A DNA stretch of 64,000 bases. Source: Aporrectodea caliginosa (lineage: Eukaryota > Annelida > Clitellata > Crassiclitellata > Lumbricidae). Both the position numbers and the translations under genes were made by a program. Numbering within the stretch: the stretch's first letter is position 1; each line of letters begins with the position of its first letter. Of the stretch, positions 36,301-49,800 are shown one piece after another. The stretch spans positions 356,501 through 420,500 of the forward strand of contig JACEVL010000514.1 of assembly GCA_020284085.1 (NCBI GenBank), read 5' to 3'. The notes beneath the pieces are model-generated. The model ran no database searches, was not told the origin of the DNA, and saw only the letters and a list, made by a program, of their open reading frames with translations.

Positions 36301-39300
36301 TAACAAAATTATAATTATAAACTGCATTTCTGGAGAACCTCTGTCGTCTTACGTTTCAGACATTTCAACCTGTCACGAAGTCCTGGTGGAAGTCCATCGT
36401 CTCTGCGATCAGTCGAAGGACGTCCTGTATTCTCGAATTGAGTCGGTCCTTGAGGAAATGTCTCAGGTTCCTCTGTGCGAACTTTCCGAACAGAAACCGA
36501 TTACAACGGATCGCTTTCTCCAGCTGACGGAAGAGACGTGCCAATCGGCCATACAGCTACTTACCAAGTAATTTAAATTGGAATTCGTAGCTTCTATAGC
36601 GCCAATTTCTAATGCACAAGGCACCAACTGATGGCGCACGAAAACCAAAGCGCAATCAGGTCAATATCCAGAAGATCAGTCCGTAAGACTGAGAGGCAGC
36701 CTCTCTCCCTCTCTCACTTTGACATCGAACCAAACTTGCCTCACTGTGTCTCTTGTTGACTGAGTCACTTCGTATAGTTTAAAGAGCAATAGCATTTACA
36801 TTAGCTACCTGTATAGTTTCATGTGACATGCTGTTTTGGCAATTCTTATTGTATGACATCAACGGTCGATTTTCCACGAGATGCCGTTAAGCTGAAGAAT
36901 AAAAATTATATTCGAAATTCTAATTTCGAATCTCAGACTGCTCGTAAAACTTAGACACCTCCGAAGAAGTTAATAGAATTATGCTAATGGTCTTGTTGCC
37001 CGCTGGCTCTAGACACCTCAAAAACGTTGGTAACCAATATGTGAATTTCATCCAATCCTACTGTCTAATGCTCATGTTAAATGCTGGAAAGTTGTGAACG
37101 ATTATTTTCGTCCAATATTTAAGACTTCAAGATACGTCGATGTTTAAAGACGATTATTGGAAGTTAAGAAGATTTCTTTGTTTTAAGTTCTGGATTAGAA
37201 GAATGGGAACTCCGCGACTACCCTACATGTGGTAGTGCCAATCGCAAGCCTGGCGGAAGGAGGAGGGTGACGCTAATCTTGTTCTTTGTTCTTGTTCTTG
37301 TTCATCTTTGTTATGACACCGTGTTGTTAAACAGCAACTAACCAGCATAATTTATAGTTGGGGAATTCATTAGCTAATTTGATTTTGATTGAAAAGCGAA
37401 CAATCTATAGTGTCTGTAAACTCCAATTAAAGGTGCTTAAAGTGATTAAAGAGAACTGCAGCATTTCAATAATAGCAATACCATAGTTATAATGGTGAGA
37501 GCAATGATTGCAGTAAACATTATTATTATAATTCTAACTCTCATTATTTTAGTAAAAATAGTAATGATTGTTATTTTTACTAATAGGCCTATTATAATTA
37601 TAAATGATTATAATCTAACAAGGCATCAACCGATATCGCACCAAAACCAAACGTTATCATATCAACATCCCAAGATAAGTCTGTGAGAATGAGGTACAGC
37701 CTCTATGCCTGAGCCTATACAGCCTCTATAGCTCTGAGCGCTTCTGAGTAGCTTATTGAAGGGGCGCTATATAAATGCTCTGAATGAATGAATGAATACC
37801 TCCCTTCTTTTTTTTAGGACTTCGAACGAAACTTGCCTCACCGTTTCTCTTGTTGTCTGATCCATTTTATGTAGTTTAAGAGTAATAGCAATTATGTTAG
37901 CTACCTGTATTGTTTAATGTGGCATGTTGTTTTGGCATTTCTTATTGCATTACATCAACGGTCGATTTTCCACGAGATGCCGTTAAGCTTAATACATATT
38001 AGTCTAATCTTAGACTGCTCGTAAAAATTAGACACCTCCGAAGAAGTTAATAGAATTATGCTAAATGGTCTTGTTGCCTGCTGGCTCTAGACACCTCAAA
38101 AACGTTGGTAACCATCCATATTTATTTGTGTATTTCATTTATTCGCTACATTACTTGAAACTTTTTTTGATAAATGGTCACAATATTTCAGACGATATTT
38201 GGAAATTAAGAAGATTTTTTGTTTTAAGTTCTGGATCAGAAGAATATGAACTCCGATACTACCCTATATGTGGTAGTGCCAATCCCAATCCTGGAGAAAG
38301 GAGAAGGACGACGCTAATCATCTTTGTTATGACACATCTTTGTTATGACGCTAATCATCTTTGTTATGACACGGTGTCTTAAACAGCGACTAACCTAAAA
38401 ATACGAACGCATTAATTTCCTTACACTCTTCCTTTCTTATTCCCTCTCAACCCTTCCTCCTTTCCTCCAACCTCCCTCCCTTGATTCCATTCCTTCCGCA
38501 GTTCTTTCCCGTCAACCTTTGCACCTTTACATGTGAACTTGGAACGAACTTGCCCCGCTGAGTCTATTTTGACTGCGCGTCTGCAGTGAATACGTTGGTT
38601 CTAGCGAATCACTAATCTGGGCGCTAAGAAATCAGAAAAATCCCATTTAATTAAGATCAACTTCAATGGGGTTGCTACCCGCAAGATAGCCGTCACTAAT
38701 AATCCGACTTGCTCACATCAAGGCAGTATTTCATACTGCGAATAAATTTATTTTTAACCCTATAGAGTCATCATTTAGATTAAATTTTATCTAATTGCGC
38801 ACGTAATAATAATTATTAATATTTTATGCTCAGAGTGCTGTAAATCTCAGAAGTGGTTTGTAGGCTATAATATTATATCGTTTGTTGCACAACGCTGCTC
38901 CTTCTGACACCTTTTTAACGTTGGTTTTGTTTCTATTTGAAAAGGATATTTTGAAAAATGTTCATTAACACATATGGGCATGATTTGTGTAAGAAGCTCT
39001 TAATTTAAGAATAACGTAGTGAGGACTAACTGATAATAACTACTAGTTAAATAGAATAACCATTTCTCTGACTAATGTGTGAATTTCTGATCCTTCAGGT
39101 ACAGCCTGTCCGTTGAGACTTCGGTGTCGCATCTGTTGGACCTCCTGAGGTTTCCTCTGACTCCAAAAGAACTGACCCAGATGATGATGGTGGATCCCCA
39201 TCACAACGAACCAGACCCTTACTCATCTCTACTGCTCAACTTCACCCAGAAAAACACCGATGCCCTCATCAAATGCAAGCAAAAACCCTTCCCTTCTTTT

Positions 39301-40760
39301 GTCATTGCAATTCAAAATTCTTAAATTCTGTTCAGTTGAGAATCGCTAGGGACCAGGGTCGTAGCCAACCTAGCCAGGTTCTCGCACATATCGGCATACA
39401 TTCGTGACACCTTACACTGGCTTCCCGTCGAGAAGAGAAACAGTTTAAACTGCTCCTAATGAGCCGGGCTTCAATCGCTGCCTCGGCACCAGACTACATC
39501 TCGGAGCTCCTTCCCATGGTCAGTTCATGGTCCCGCGTTCTCGCATTTCGGCGCTAGAGCTGTTCGGTGATTCCTATTATGTATCCGAGCGCCCTTGCGA
39601 GTTACTTAAAGGGCGCCATAAAAGTGCTCTGATATATAACATATGCATACATACATACATGCATACATACATACTTACCTGCATAACACAAACATAAATA
39701 TATAAACTCACATAATTATATGCCATGTAATTATACATGTGCACATGCTGTAACATACATCAAGCACATGAGGTCTAAACTCTAAGCGACTTCGTTCTAG
39801 GCATCCGTGTATCACTGGACTCTGTTCGTCGTCGAATTCAAAGCACCGGTCAGTACAATCCGGACAACAAGGCATCCGTCGTCGTCGTCCAGAACGCTCC
39901 GGTGTTCAAGGTCCAGATCAGCCTGTCCATTCCGAAGGTCGTCATCCAGCCGAGCCTCGAAGACGTCCAGACGGCGTTGACGAGGTCCTCTCAGCTGATC
40001 ATCAGGGTCGTCGAACACATTCCACAATGGACCATCGTCGTTCTCCAACCACAGAAGGCTGCCGTGTCCTTGGTGCGTTTCCCATTCCCAATGCTAATCT
40101 TCTTCGAGTTATCTGTCACTGGGAACATTTAAACGTTCAATGGCGTCCTTAGCTAGATGCTCGGCTTCCTACTCAGTTTACTATATCCCTCCATCATCAT
40201 ACAGTCCAGCAGAATCCGTCTAGGACTTCCTAAATCTGATCTGATGTCTTGTTATCGTTGGTAATGGTTATGGTAATTGCAAATTTATATAGCGCCACTT
40301 GAGGATAGTCTCATCAGAGGCGTTCCAGACCTGACTCAGTGAAACCACAAACGAACAAAGTGATTTTCAAGAGTTTACGGAAAAGAGGCGAGGAGAGGCT
40401 GAGAAGCTCATGTCGCAGGTTCAGCTTGTTCCAGGAGTGTGGACCGAACACAGTAAAACTTCTGTGCTGGGCATTGGAAGTCCGGTCCTGTGGAACAGCC
40501 AAGTCGCCATGCGTTGCAGAGCGGAGAAGTCTGCGACCGTTAAAGAAATAATAATTATTAGTAATAATAATAATAATTTAATGGACACTAGCTACCTCTT
40601 CCAGCGCTTGTCGGTAGCTATACAGCTCTTTAACGCGATCGCCTTTCGTAGATCTTTTATGCAGCCGGATCTTGCCGAGGGATAAACCGTTCCAGAAAAC
40701 CATCTTCCTTTCTCCGGATATTAGTTTTGATAGCCTGAGGGATTAGTACTACCTCGTGTA

Positions 40761-40812
<52 letters not shown>

Positions 40813-41862
40813 GTAATAGTAATAGTAATAGTAATAGTAATAGTAATAGTAATAGTAATAGTAATAGTAATAGTAATAGTCATAGTTGTTAAAAACGGTA
40901 AAATCAAAATAAAAAACGGAAAAAAACGTCGTTTTATTGAAAAAATAAAAAACGGAAAAAACGAGAAAAAAACGGAAAAGAAAAAAATTTGGCAAATAAC
41001 ATAACTTTATTAGTAAACACCAAACAGTAATCTACAACAATTATTTTCTTTTTCATAAGTTTGGTTTAAAAAGAAATCGATAGATTAAAAATATTGAAAT
41101 CTTTTCAAATTTAAATTGCATACATAAGTCCACATAAGTCCATGCTGACATAAGCAATTAAAAACTAAACTTTGTAAGTATAGAGTGTACTTAATTAAAA
41201 ATTGTAGATCTACTTACAATTCTGACTTATATACGAACTTAATATGGAGTAATATCCGTCAGTTTATCAGTCAATCAGAGATTACTGAGTACAAAGACAA
41301 CATTTCGCATTTTGGATAACTTAGAAATTCAAATAGATAGATATTAGTTTTATTTTCTGACAGGTTGACAGACCGCAACCAGTTACAATAGAAATGTGTA
41401 AAATAATGAAATCAGTAGGCCTATAGAAAAAAAAACAGAAATAACTGTTATAAATTTTATTTCCTGAACTGTGCTGCTTATTTCTCAACTGATGACACTA
41501 AATAGTGACGCAAATTAGATGAATCCTTGAAAGGATGGAGACAACGTAAGGGAAATTAGAAAAAAATTATATTAAACAAATAGTAACAGACAGTGAATAA
41601 CTAAATAAAGTTACATATAAAAAATAAAAAACGGAAAAAAACGAGACGAAAAATAAAAAACGAAAAAACGACGTTTTTTGGAAAAAATAAAAAAACGAAA
41701 AAAACGTTTTTTACAACTATGGTAATAGTAATAGTAATAGTAATAGTAATAGTAATAGTAATAGTAATAGTAATAGTAATAGTAATAGTAATAGTAATAG
41801 TAATAGTAATAGTAATAGTAATAGTAATAGTAATAGTAATAGTAATAGTAATAATAATAGTA

Positions 41863-41893
<31 letters not shown>

Positions 41894-42976
41894 TAGTAAT
41901 AGTAATAGTAATAGTAATAATAGTAATAGTAATAGTAATAGTAATAATAGTAATAAGTCAATCCAGCATGTTGCTGTTTTATGAATAGGATGCTGAGTCG
42001 AAATCGAGTGAGAGCGATGAACTGAAAGTAGCCGCATTGATTCCAAACAAATCGCTGAGCAAACAGGTTGCAGAGCACAAGGACGTCATGAAGATCTCAT
42101 CGCAACTGAACTCGATGATTCTGTCATTGCGAGGAGAGGTAACGGATCTGCTCAACAGCTTCAACCACTACTACGAACTCTGGAAAACGGTGAGAATTAT
42201 CAACAGCAGTGTAATGGTCAGGACGTTCGTATAATCGCGATCTAGACAATTCTAAAGCGCAACCTAAAAGCTAAACACAGGGCACCAGCTTATTCACGAG
42301 CGCTGCGTCGTGTACTCTTAATTCTAAGTTATTACTTCTATTTCACCGGTGTTTAATGCAAAAGGCATTAACCGATGGTGCGCCAACAAAACCAAGCCGT
42401 AATCAGGAGAATATCCAGAAGGTCAGTATGTAAGACAGAGAGGTAGCATATGGTGGATAAAGATCTTTATAAGGCATTTCAGAAGAAATATCCAGAGATA
42501 CCAAGTGGAGGTCCAAGTCCGGTTCCCAGTATAAGATCTGGTTGCGGTAGTGGACCTTAGTCTAGTGGCTAGCGTGCCGGACTGCCAACCGAGAGGTCGT
42601 GGATTCAAATCCCTGCCAGTACAGAAGCATGTTTCGATAATTCTGCTATGCATGTACCTGCACCCACTAGCCAACTTAGCTGTAATGAGTACACTGACCT
42701 ACATGTACACGGTCGATGGGAAGATCATATGGCAAGGGTAAGGACTGGCCACCCACCTTCATATGCCGAGGCTAAGAAATTAAGTCGCTGTGGACTTGGA
42801 ACGAAATGACACATCATACCTATGGCTGCCTATGGGAGTGGTCTTCGTCAAGATGGAGTGGGAAAACTACATGTATTTTAATATGTTGATTCGGCAAATG
42901 GACCTACAATCTCTGTAGCGATGCATACATTTTCCACAGGTGCTTAGCACCTACAGTATATTATTATTATTGTTGT

Positions 42977-43011
<35 letters not shown>

Positions 43012-43811
43012 TTGTTGTTGTTGTTGTTATTGTTGTTAGTCTTTATTAAGCGCCATTATCTAATAATGACGTAGCATCAATCGATGGCGTGGAGCAATTG
43101 CGAGTGAAGGACTTACTTGCGAAGGTTCCTATACAGAAACCGTCTAAGGGAAGAAGGGTCGAACCCGTACTCCACGTTACAAGGCGAACACTCTCCAATC
43201 GGTTACTGTGTACCAGTATTAGAAAAGTATTGTAACACAGTGTAACATCCAGAAACTAAAAAATCTAAAAACTGCCATAATGCTCAATCGCTATTAATCA
43301 ACATCGCTGTGCAAGTCGTATTTCAGGGTGAGTTCGGTCAAAAGACCAAAATGGAGATCAGTGAGACATCAAAGCAGTCTGCGGAGGAAAATAATGTGCT
43401 CAGAAAAAGACGCGTCTTTAGATGAGAGATGAGATATAAATGAGGCATCACCTGCTCTGAGTTGTTCCGCCTCTTTTTATTTGGATTCGTCTACGACGAG
43501 ATCCCAACTGGCGACCATTAACTGGCGACCATAATCGTTGTTTTCTTCTGCACAGGATATGCAAACGACAGTCAAGGAGTTTGTCGCTTCGTCGCCAATC
43601 ATGTCTGAATACGAGACACAGTTCAAACACTACGCAGTGAGTTGATGGCCACACAGACTATCTATTACTGTCTTTTTAATTCAGCTCTAAACTTAAGAAT
43701 CGTCAAACTGCGCCATTGCGTTTCGTATTGTGCCAGTCCTAAGCCTGGATGAGGAGGGGCGACGCTAATCATCTTTCTAAAGACACATCGTCGTTACACA
43801 AACTTAACTAC

Positions 43812-43866
<55 letters not shown>

Positions 43867-46800
43867 CTCATCTTCAAGATTCCTACTCAGAGGCGCTCCC
43901 GACACAGGCTAATCGGGAGAAAGTAGTCTTAAGCAGCGAATGGAGCAGAGAGCAGGTAACGTTATGGAGGTGCATGCGTATTGCCAGAGGGACCTCCTTT
44001 CATGTTGTCGGACTGACTGCAGAAAAGGATTTGCGCTGCATTGTACCAGTGCGGGCAAATTGCACAGAGTGGACACGTCGAGACGCACACACTACATATC
44101 ACTGACTTCTGGGATCCTTGTTTGAGATAGTTGGCTAGTTAGATAATTAAAGGAAATAAATAATTTAAGTAAATTATTTAAATAAATAAATTTATCGCTT
44201 TACTAGAAACTAGTTATTCGATCAATTAAATAAAAGCACATCCTCCGTGTTGAATCTCAATGAAATGGCTTCCGAGAGATAGAATTACAACGAACTTCCG
44301 GTGTACTTTCAACTCCTGTATTGAAACTTTACCAAGTTTTTGTAAGCGTAATCCTAATCGTAAACTCAAACCTCTAAAGCGCCTCTCGAAAGCTAGGCGC
44401 ACCAGCTTCTTGACGAGCGCTGCGTCGAGTCAGAGAGGTTGTCCGAAGGGTTATCAAAGGAGGTCCGAGTTTAGTTGCCAGAGTATCAGAGGGGGTATGC
44501 AGAGTAGCTGTAGGGTGGGTGTCGTTTATGTCGAGAATTGGAAGGAGGGGTATCAGATGAGGTTTGCTGAATTCCAGAACCTCGAGGATCAGATCTCTGA
44601 CATGGAGCCGAACTACCGCGTCGGTCCAGTCATGTTCCTCACGGACCCACTGAAACTGGCACTGCACGTCGAGTGCAAGAGCTGGAAGAACTGCTACGGT
44701 CGACACCTCAACACCTACTGCTCTCGCGAGATGGACGAACTGCACAAGTACTTCACCATTATGCAGAAGCGACTCAACCATCCGCTGAATGACATCGACG
44801 ATGTGAGGGCCCACAAGCACGCAATGGCCGACATAAGAGACGCAGAGATACGCATCGATATGACGATCATGCCGATCGAAGAGGCCTACGTCATGCTCAA
44901 CAAGTATAGGATGATCTTCAATGATGGAAACGCTGAACGAATCGATTCCATTTCGTACGCATGGAAACTGCTAAAGCAACAGGTGGGAAGCAGTTATTAA
45001 CGGCTTTTGATTTGATTGATTGAATTGATTGATCGAACGATCAACAGTTACTAACCAAACAACCAATCACCAATTTACCAAGCAACTTTCTAACCAACCA
45101 GCTAGTAATTTTCTGAGGTAACTAAAAGGTTTTTATAGTATATGTCTAGATACACACATAGGTCCTACACGAGTTACAAACTTACGGGATTACCAAAAAA
45201 TATACAAGATGCCTTGTGTATGTATTACGTCTAGATACATACATACACAAGATACATCTATGTACGAGAATCATACGTTTACGAGATACCTAGGCCTACA
45301 ATGCCTACATGCACAAGATACATACATATGCAAGACACATACATAAGTTGAGGGAAGAATCAAATTCCAGATCCTACTCCTCCAGTTTTTTCTCAGCTCC
45401 GTTATAAATACAGTGGCTGTTTGTTCCGTTTGGTTGTTGGTACGCAATCGGGTCGTCTATCACTTGAGCACTATGCACTGTACCTCAGCATAGGTCCTTG
45501 CTTTGGAAAAGTCTTCCTGTTACTCATAATGGATAAAATAATTGTCTTAATTACGGCGGGAATTTACTCCAGAGGAACGGAACACCTACCAATGTACCTC
45601 ATCTCACCTTACCTTACCTTACTTTACCTCATCTCACCTTACCGATTCCTTGAGTAACTCTGCATAATTCTGAAGATTCTAATGCGTGTCTTGTTTTTCG
45701 TGGCCTTTGAAATGACAGGTCAAGGTGAGCGTCGCAGTTGTACAGAGTGTGGTTTCTTGTGCTTAACAACTGACATGTGTGCAGTGTGCGGATGTGTGTG
45801 TTTGGGTGCTCAAGAAAGTTTAATTTGATTCACTGGTGTGTTATTTAAAGCTAAAGCTTTATTGTTTTTGGCGTTCTGCTTTGTGCTTTGTGGAGAAAAG
45901 TAATCCGTTGTGTGGTTTACAATGCAATTACATAATGTGTCGACATAATATTAGTAGATGAAAGTGCATTTGTGGCATTGCAGGATTCGTATTCAAAGTG
46001 TTTGACATTTATATCAAGTTTGACAGTTTTTGAAAGCACAAGTGTTTTTCTAGACAGAGCTTTTAAATGCATGCTTGGCTTTCAGACCATTCTTTTGCAG
46101 TTTTAGATCATCGCAGTGATGATCAACATCTTTTAATACATACACAATGCATACATATACAAGATAAATGCATATACAAGACACATACGTATACAAGACA
46201 CATACATATACAAGATTCATATATATACAAGATATGTATACAAGATACATTGTTGTCATCATGATCAGCACCAATCTCATTTTTATGATTAACATCACGA
46301 AATGCCATTATCCCCTCGATTAACACCACTGGTGCCATCACCATCTTCATCATCATTATAATTAGCATCACCAACTCAATCATTATCACTACCTTCTCCA
46401 GGTCCTCATCTGCTTAATCGTCTGCTCTTACATATACTGTGTTGTCATCACATCATGTCACATATAATATCTTAACCATATCATACAATATCCTATTGTC
46501 ATCATTTTGCATAATGATGACAATATTTTATATAGTTCTTATAGTATATTACGTCGTATCATATCACCCCATTTCATATCACCTCACGTCAAATCATGCA
46601 TCATATCCTATCAAATTCTATCATTTCGTATCCTGTCATATCATATCATATCATATCAACTCATATCGGTTCACTTCATGTCAGATATAACATCCTATCA
46701 AATCCTATCAATCCTATCATATCACATAATCATATCTCAGTATATATCATATCCTATCCTATCACGTGTCATATCACATCATATCATATCGTATCATATA

Positions 46801-49800
46801 CATGTATCATACATCATAATGTTATCTCATATCCTATCGTATCATGTCATATATCACCTGTTGTTAGTTCTGTTTTCAGAGTGTTCTCTTTGTGCACCTA
46901 TTCCACAAATGTGTGATGCATTCTTTGAGATTTACACTGGCTTTTAGTACAAAAGAGATGACTTGCTCTGTGATTTTAAAAGAAAGTCTGTTTCCAAAAT
47001 CGTGACTAGGTTCCTCTCCCCTGATCTCAGAGCCCTGGGTCCTTATTCTAGTATGGAATACATTGTCTGGTTGTCAAATTGTTTTTATGACAACGGGACA
47101 TCTATGGTGCAGCACCCTTCAGTACGTTGTCGAACAACAAAAATATGTCGTTAATACTGTTGATGCTGCTTTTGGTTGTGCTTCCAGACTCTCCAGATGG
47201 ACAGCTCTCTTAATTCAATCCAGCCAGAGTTCATGGCTAAACTGGTGGCTAATGTCGAAGTCTACAAAGTTCAAGTGAACGACTTTGTCGGTGACTATGG
47301 AGAAGGGTTGGTATCGTCAAGAATCTTATGGTAGAACTAAGCTAAGATATTCAATATTCGCTGTAGCCTGGTACTTGGTACTTCTCGTTCTTCTCAGCTA
47401 TTAGATTTCCATTGTTGGCTTTTCCAATTTGAGGCTTCATTGCGATTTCCATCTAAGCGACCATCGCTTTTGAGAGGCTGGTAAAATGCGCTCTATAGAA
47501 GCCCAGAGAGAATACATACAAACATACATCAGATTAGATTAGATATGATATTACCTATAGAAGAAGAAGAAGAAGAGTAGTATAATAATTATCTCCTTCA
47601 GGCTTGAATTAGTCCCTCCCAGCGGAGGGGTCAGCCACACGGATCCTTCTTCTCCAATTGTTTAATATGCTATCAGTATCTACTTTCTTCAATCTGAGAG
47701 ACTTCAGGTCCCACGCAGTTTTATCATGTCTTCCCATCTCTTCTTCTAAGAAGAACAGCAGTCCCTGAAACTGGCCCAGAGGCAGCCATGGGTATGAAGT
47801 GTTAGCGACTTCATTTTCATAGCCTCGGCATATGACGGCGGGCGACTTGCCCTCGTCATTTCTTCTTCCCAATGATTGTGTACGGTCAGTGTACTCATTA
47901 TATCTGAATTGGCTAGGGGGGTGCATGGGGAGCAGAAATCTCGACTCGGAATATGACCATGCAACCTAGCTCTTGCGGGAATTTACTTGATATAGCGCCG
48001 GTGATAAACTCGTCTCCCAGTTGTGGCTTTTGTGGGACGCTGATAAATTTCTAAGTAGTAGTAGTTTCAGTTTAACGACACTGTGTCTGTGTGATAACAA
48101 AAGATCATTAGCGTCGCCCTCCACCTTTATCGAGGCTTGGGACTGGCACTGCCAGAGTGCGAGCAGTGGCGGAGTTGATAAATTTCTAAGATTTACATTA
48201 CATTACATACACGGTCTGATGGTTGCTTCCTTTCTCCGGTGTCCAGAGGACCAATGGTGGATGGAATTGCCCCGCGAGAGGCTTCCGATCGGTTGGCCAT
48301 CTACGCCGCTCGCTTCGACGACCTCTGGCGGAAGTACGTCACTTATTCCGGCGGCGAGGAGCTGTTCGGACTTCCGGTCAACGAATATCCGGAGCTGCAA
48401 CGGATTCGCAAGGAGTTGAATCTGCTCCAGAAACTGTACGGTCTGTACAACGATGTTCTGGAGAAGGTGAATGGATATTACGACGTCCCTTGGGTGGAGA
48501 TTGACATCGACAAGATCAACACAGAGCTCATGGAATTCCAAAACAAGTCAGTCTTTATTACAGTTATCCAGTAATGTAAAGTAAGTTAATGTTACATAGT
48601 GTTACGGGACACGGTAACCGATTGGTCAGAGCGCTCGCCTTGTAACGTGCAGAGTACGAGTTCCAACTGTCTCCCTTAGACGGTTACTGTGTAGGGACCT
48701 AGTGCCATCAATTGATGATGACGATGATGATGACGATGATGATGATGGTGGTGGTGGTGGTGGCGTCAAGTGGCGGTGGCGGTGATTATGATGATGATAA
48801 TGTGGTGGAGGTGGTGGCTGTTATGATGATAATTGGAATGGTGGTGGTGATGATGATGACGAAGATGATAACGATGACTATGATGATGATGATGATGAAC
48901 CCAGCTTCTTGTTCACCATCTCCTTGAGTCATATTCTGTGCCATGTCGAAATATTAAGAGATAAGACACTGCATAAAGTTGAGGTAATAACAGTAAGTCG
49001 ATTACGTTAAGATTGACTAAAAGAAATACTGACTATGCATGCTACAAAAGTTACTAGATTAATACTGGATAAACTGTAATTGTAATATTGTAAACTGACA
49101 TTTATAAAGCGTCAAGAGAAAGTCTTAGAAACTCACCAGTACGGCCCGAACCAGTGAAATTACTGAAATAACTTATAGCTCTACCGGTAAACGATTAGGA
49201 TTTTAGGTTATTAGGTTAAGCCCACAAAGTATTCCGCCTCAAGTATACTTACAAATACTTGACGATTCGTGTTTTCGTCGCCAGGTGTCGTAAGCTGCCG
49301 CGAGCCCTGAAGGAGTGGCAGGCGTATAAAGACCTTCGTAAGGTCATCGACGACTTCAACGCCACCTGTCCACTGCTCGAAATGATGGCCAGCAAATCGA
49401 TGCAGCCTCGTCACTGGGACCGCATCGCACATATCACTGGCCACACCTTTGACATCGATTCAGACAACTTCCTTCTGAAGAACCTCATGATGGCGCCACT
49501 TCTTCCGAACATGGAAGACATCGAGGTCATTAAGTCTGTCTCCACTAGATCCAGTTAGAGTGTTGTACGTGAGGTTCTAGTGGTTGGGGTGCTGGACTGT
49601 CAGTCGAGAGGGCGAGGTTCAAATCACCGCCAGGGCAGAAATTTGTTTCGAGGTTTCTGCTTCACCTGCACTCCATAGCCAACTCAGGTATAATGAGTAC
49701 ACTGACCGTACACTGTCGGTGGGAAGATGAGACGTCAAAAGAGAGGACTGGCCTTCAGCTTTCGTATGCCGAGGCTAAGAAACTGATGTTCTTATGAAGT

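Noticed and set aside
39274..39324. Exon 13 reading through to the stop at 39322
   Set aside because: This would end the dynein early; the GC donor restores phase and conservation into exon 14.
41719..42078. Long Val-Ile or Tyr repeat frames
   Set aside because: Products of the (TAGTAA)n array.
44260..44577. N-terminal extension of exon 17 in the same frame
   Set aside because: The sequence is SINE family D and aligns with other copies; the splice phase from exon 16 fits 44578.
46439..46947. Ser-Tyr-His-Ile rich open frames
   Set aside because: Low-complexity pentamer array.
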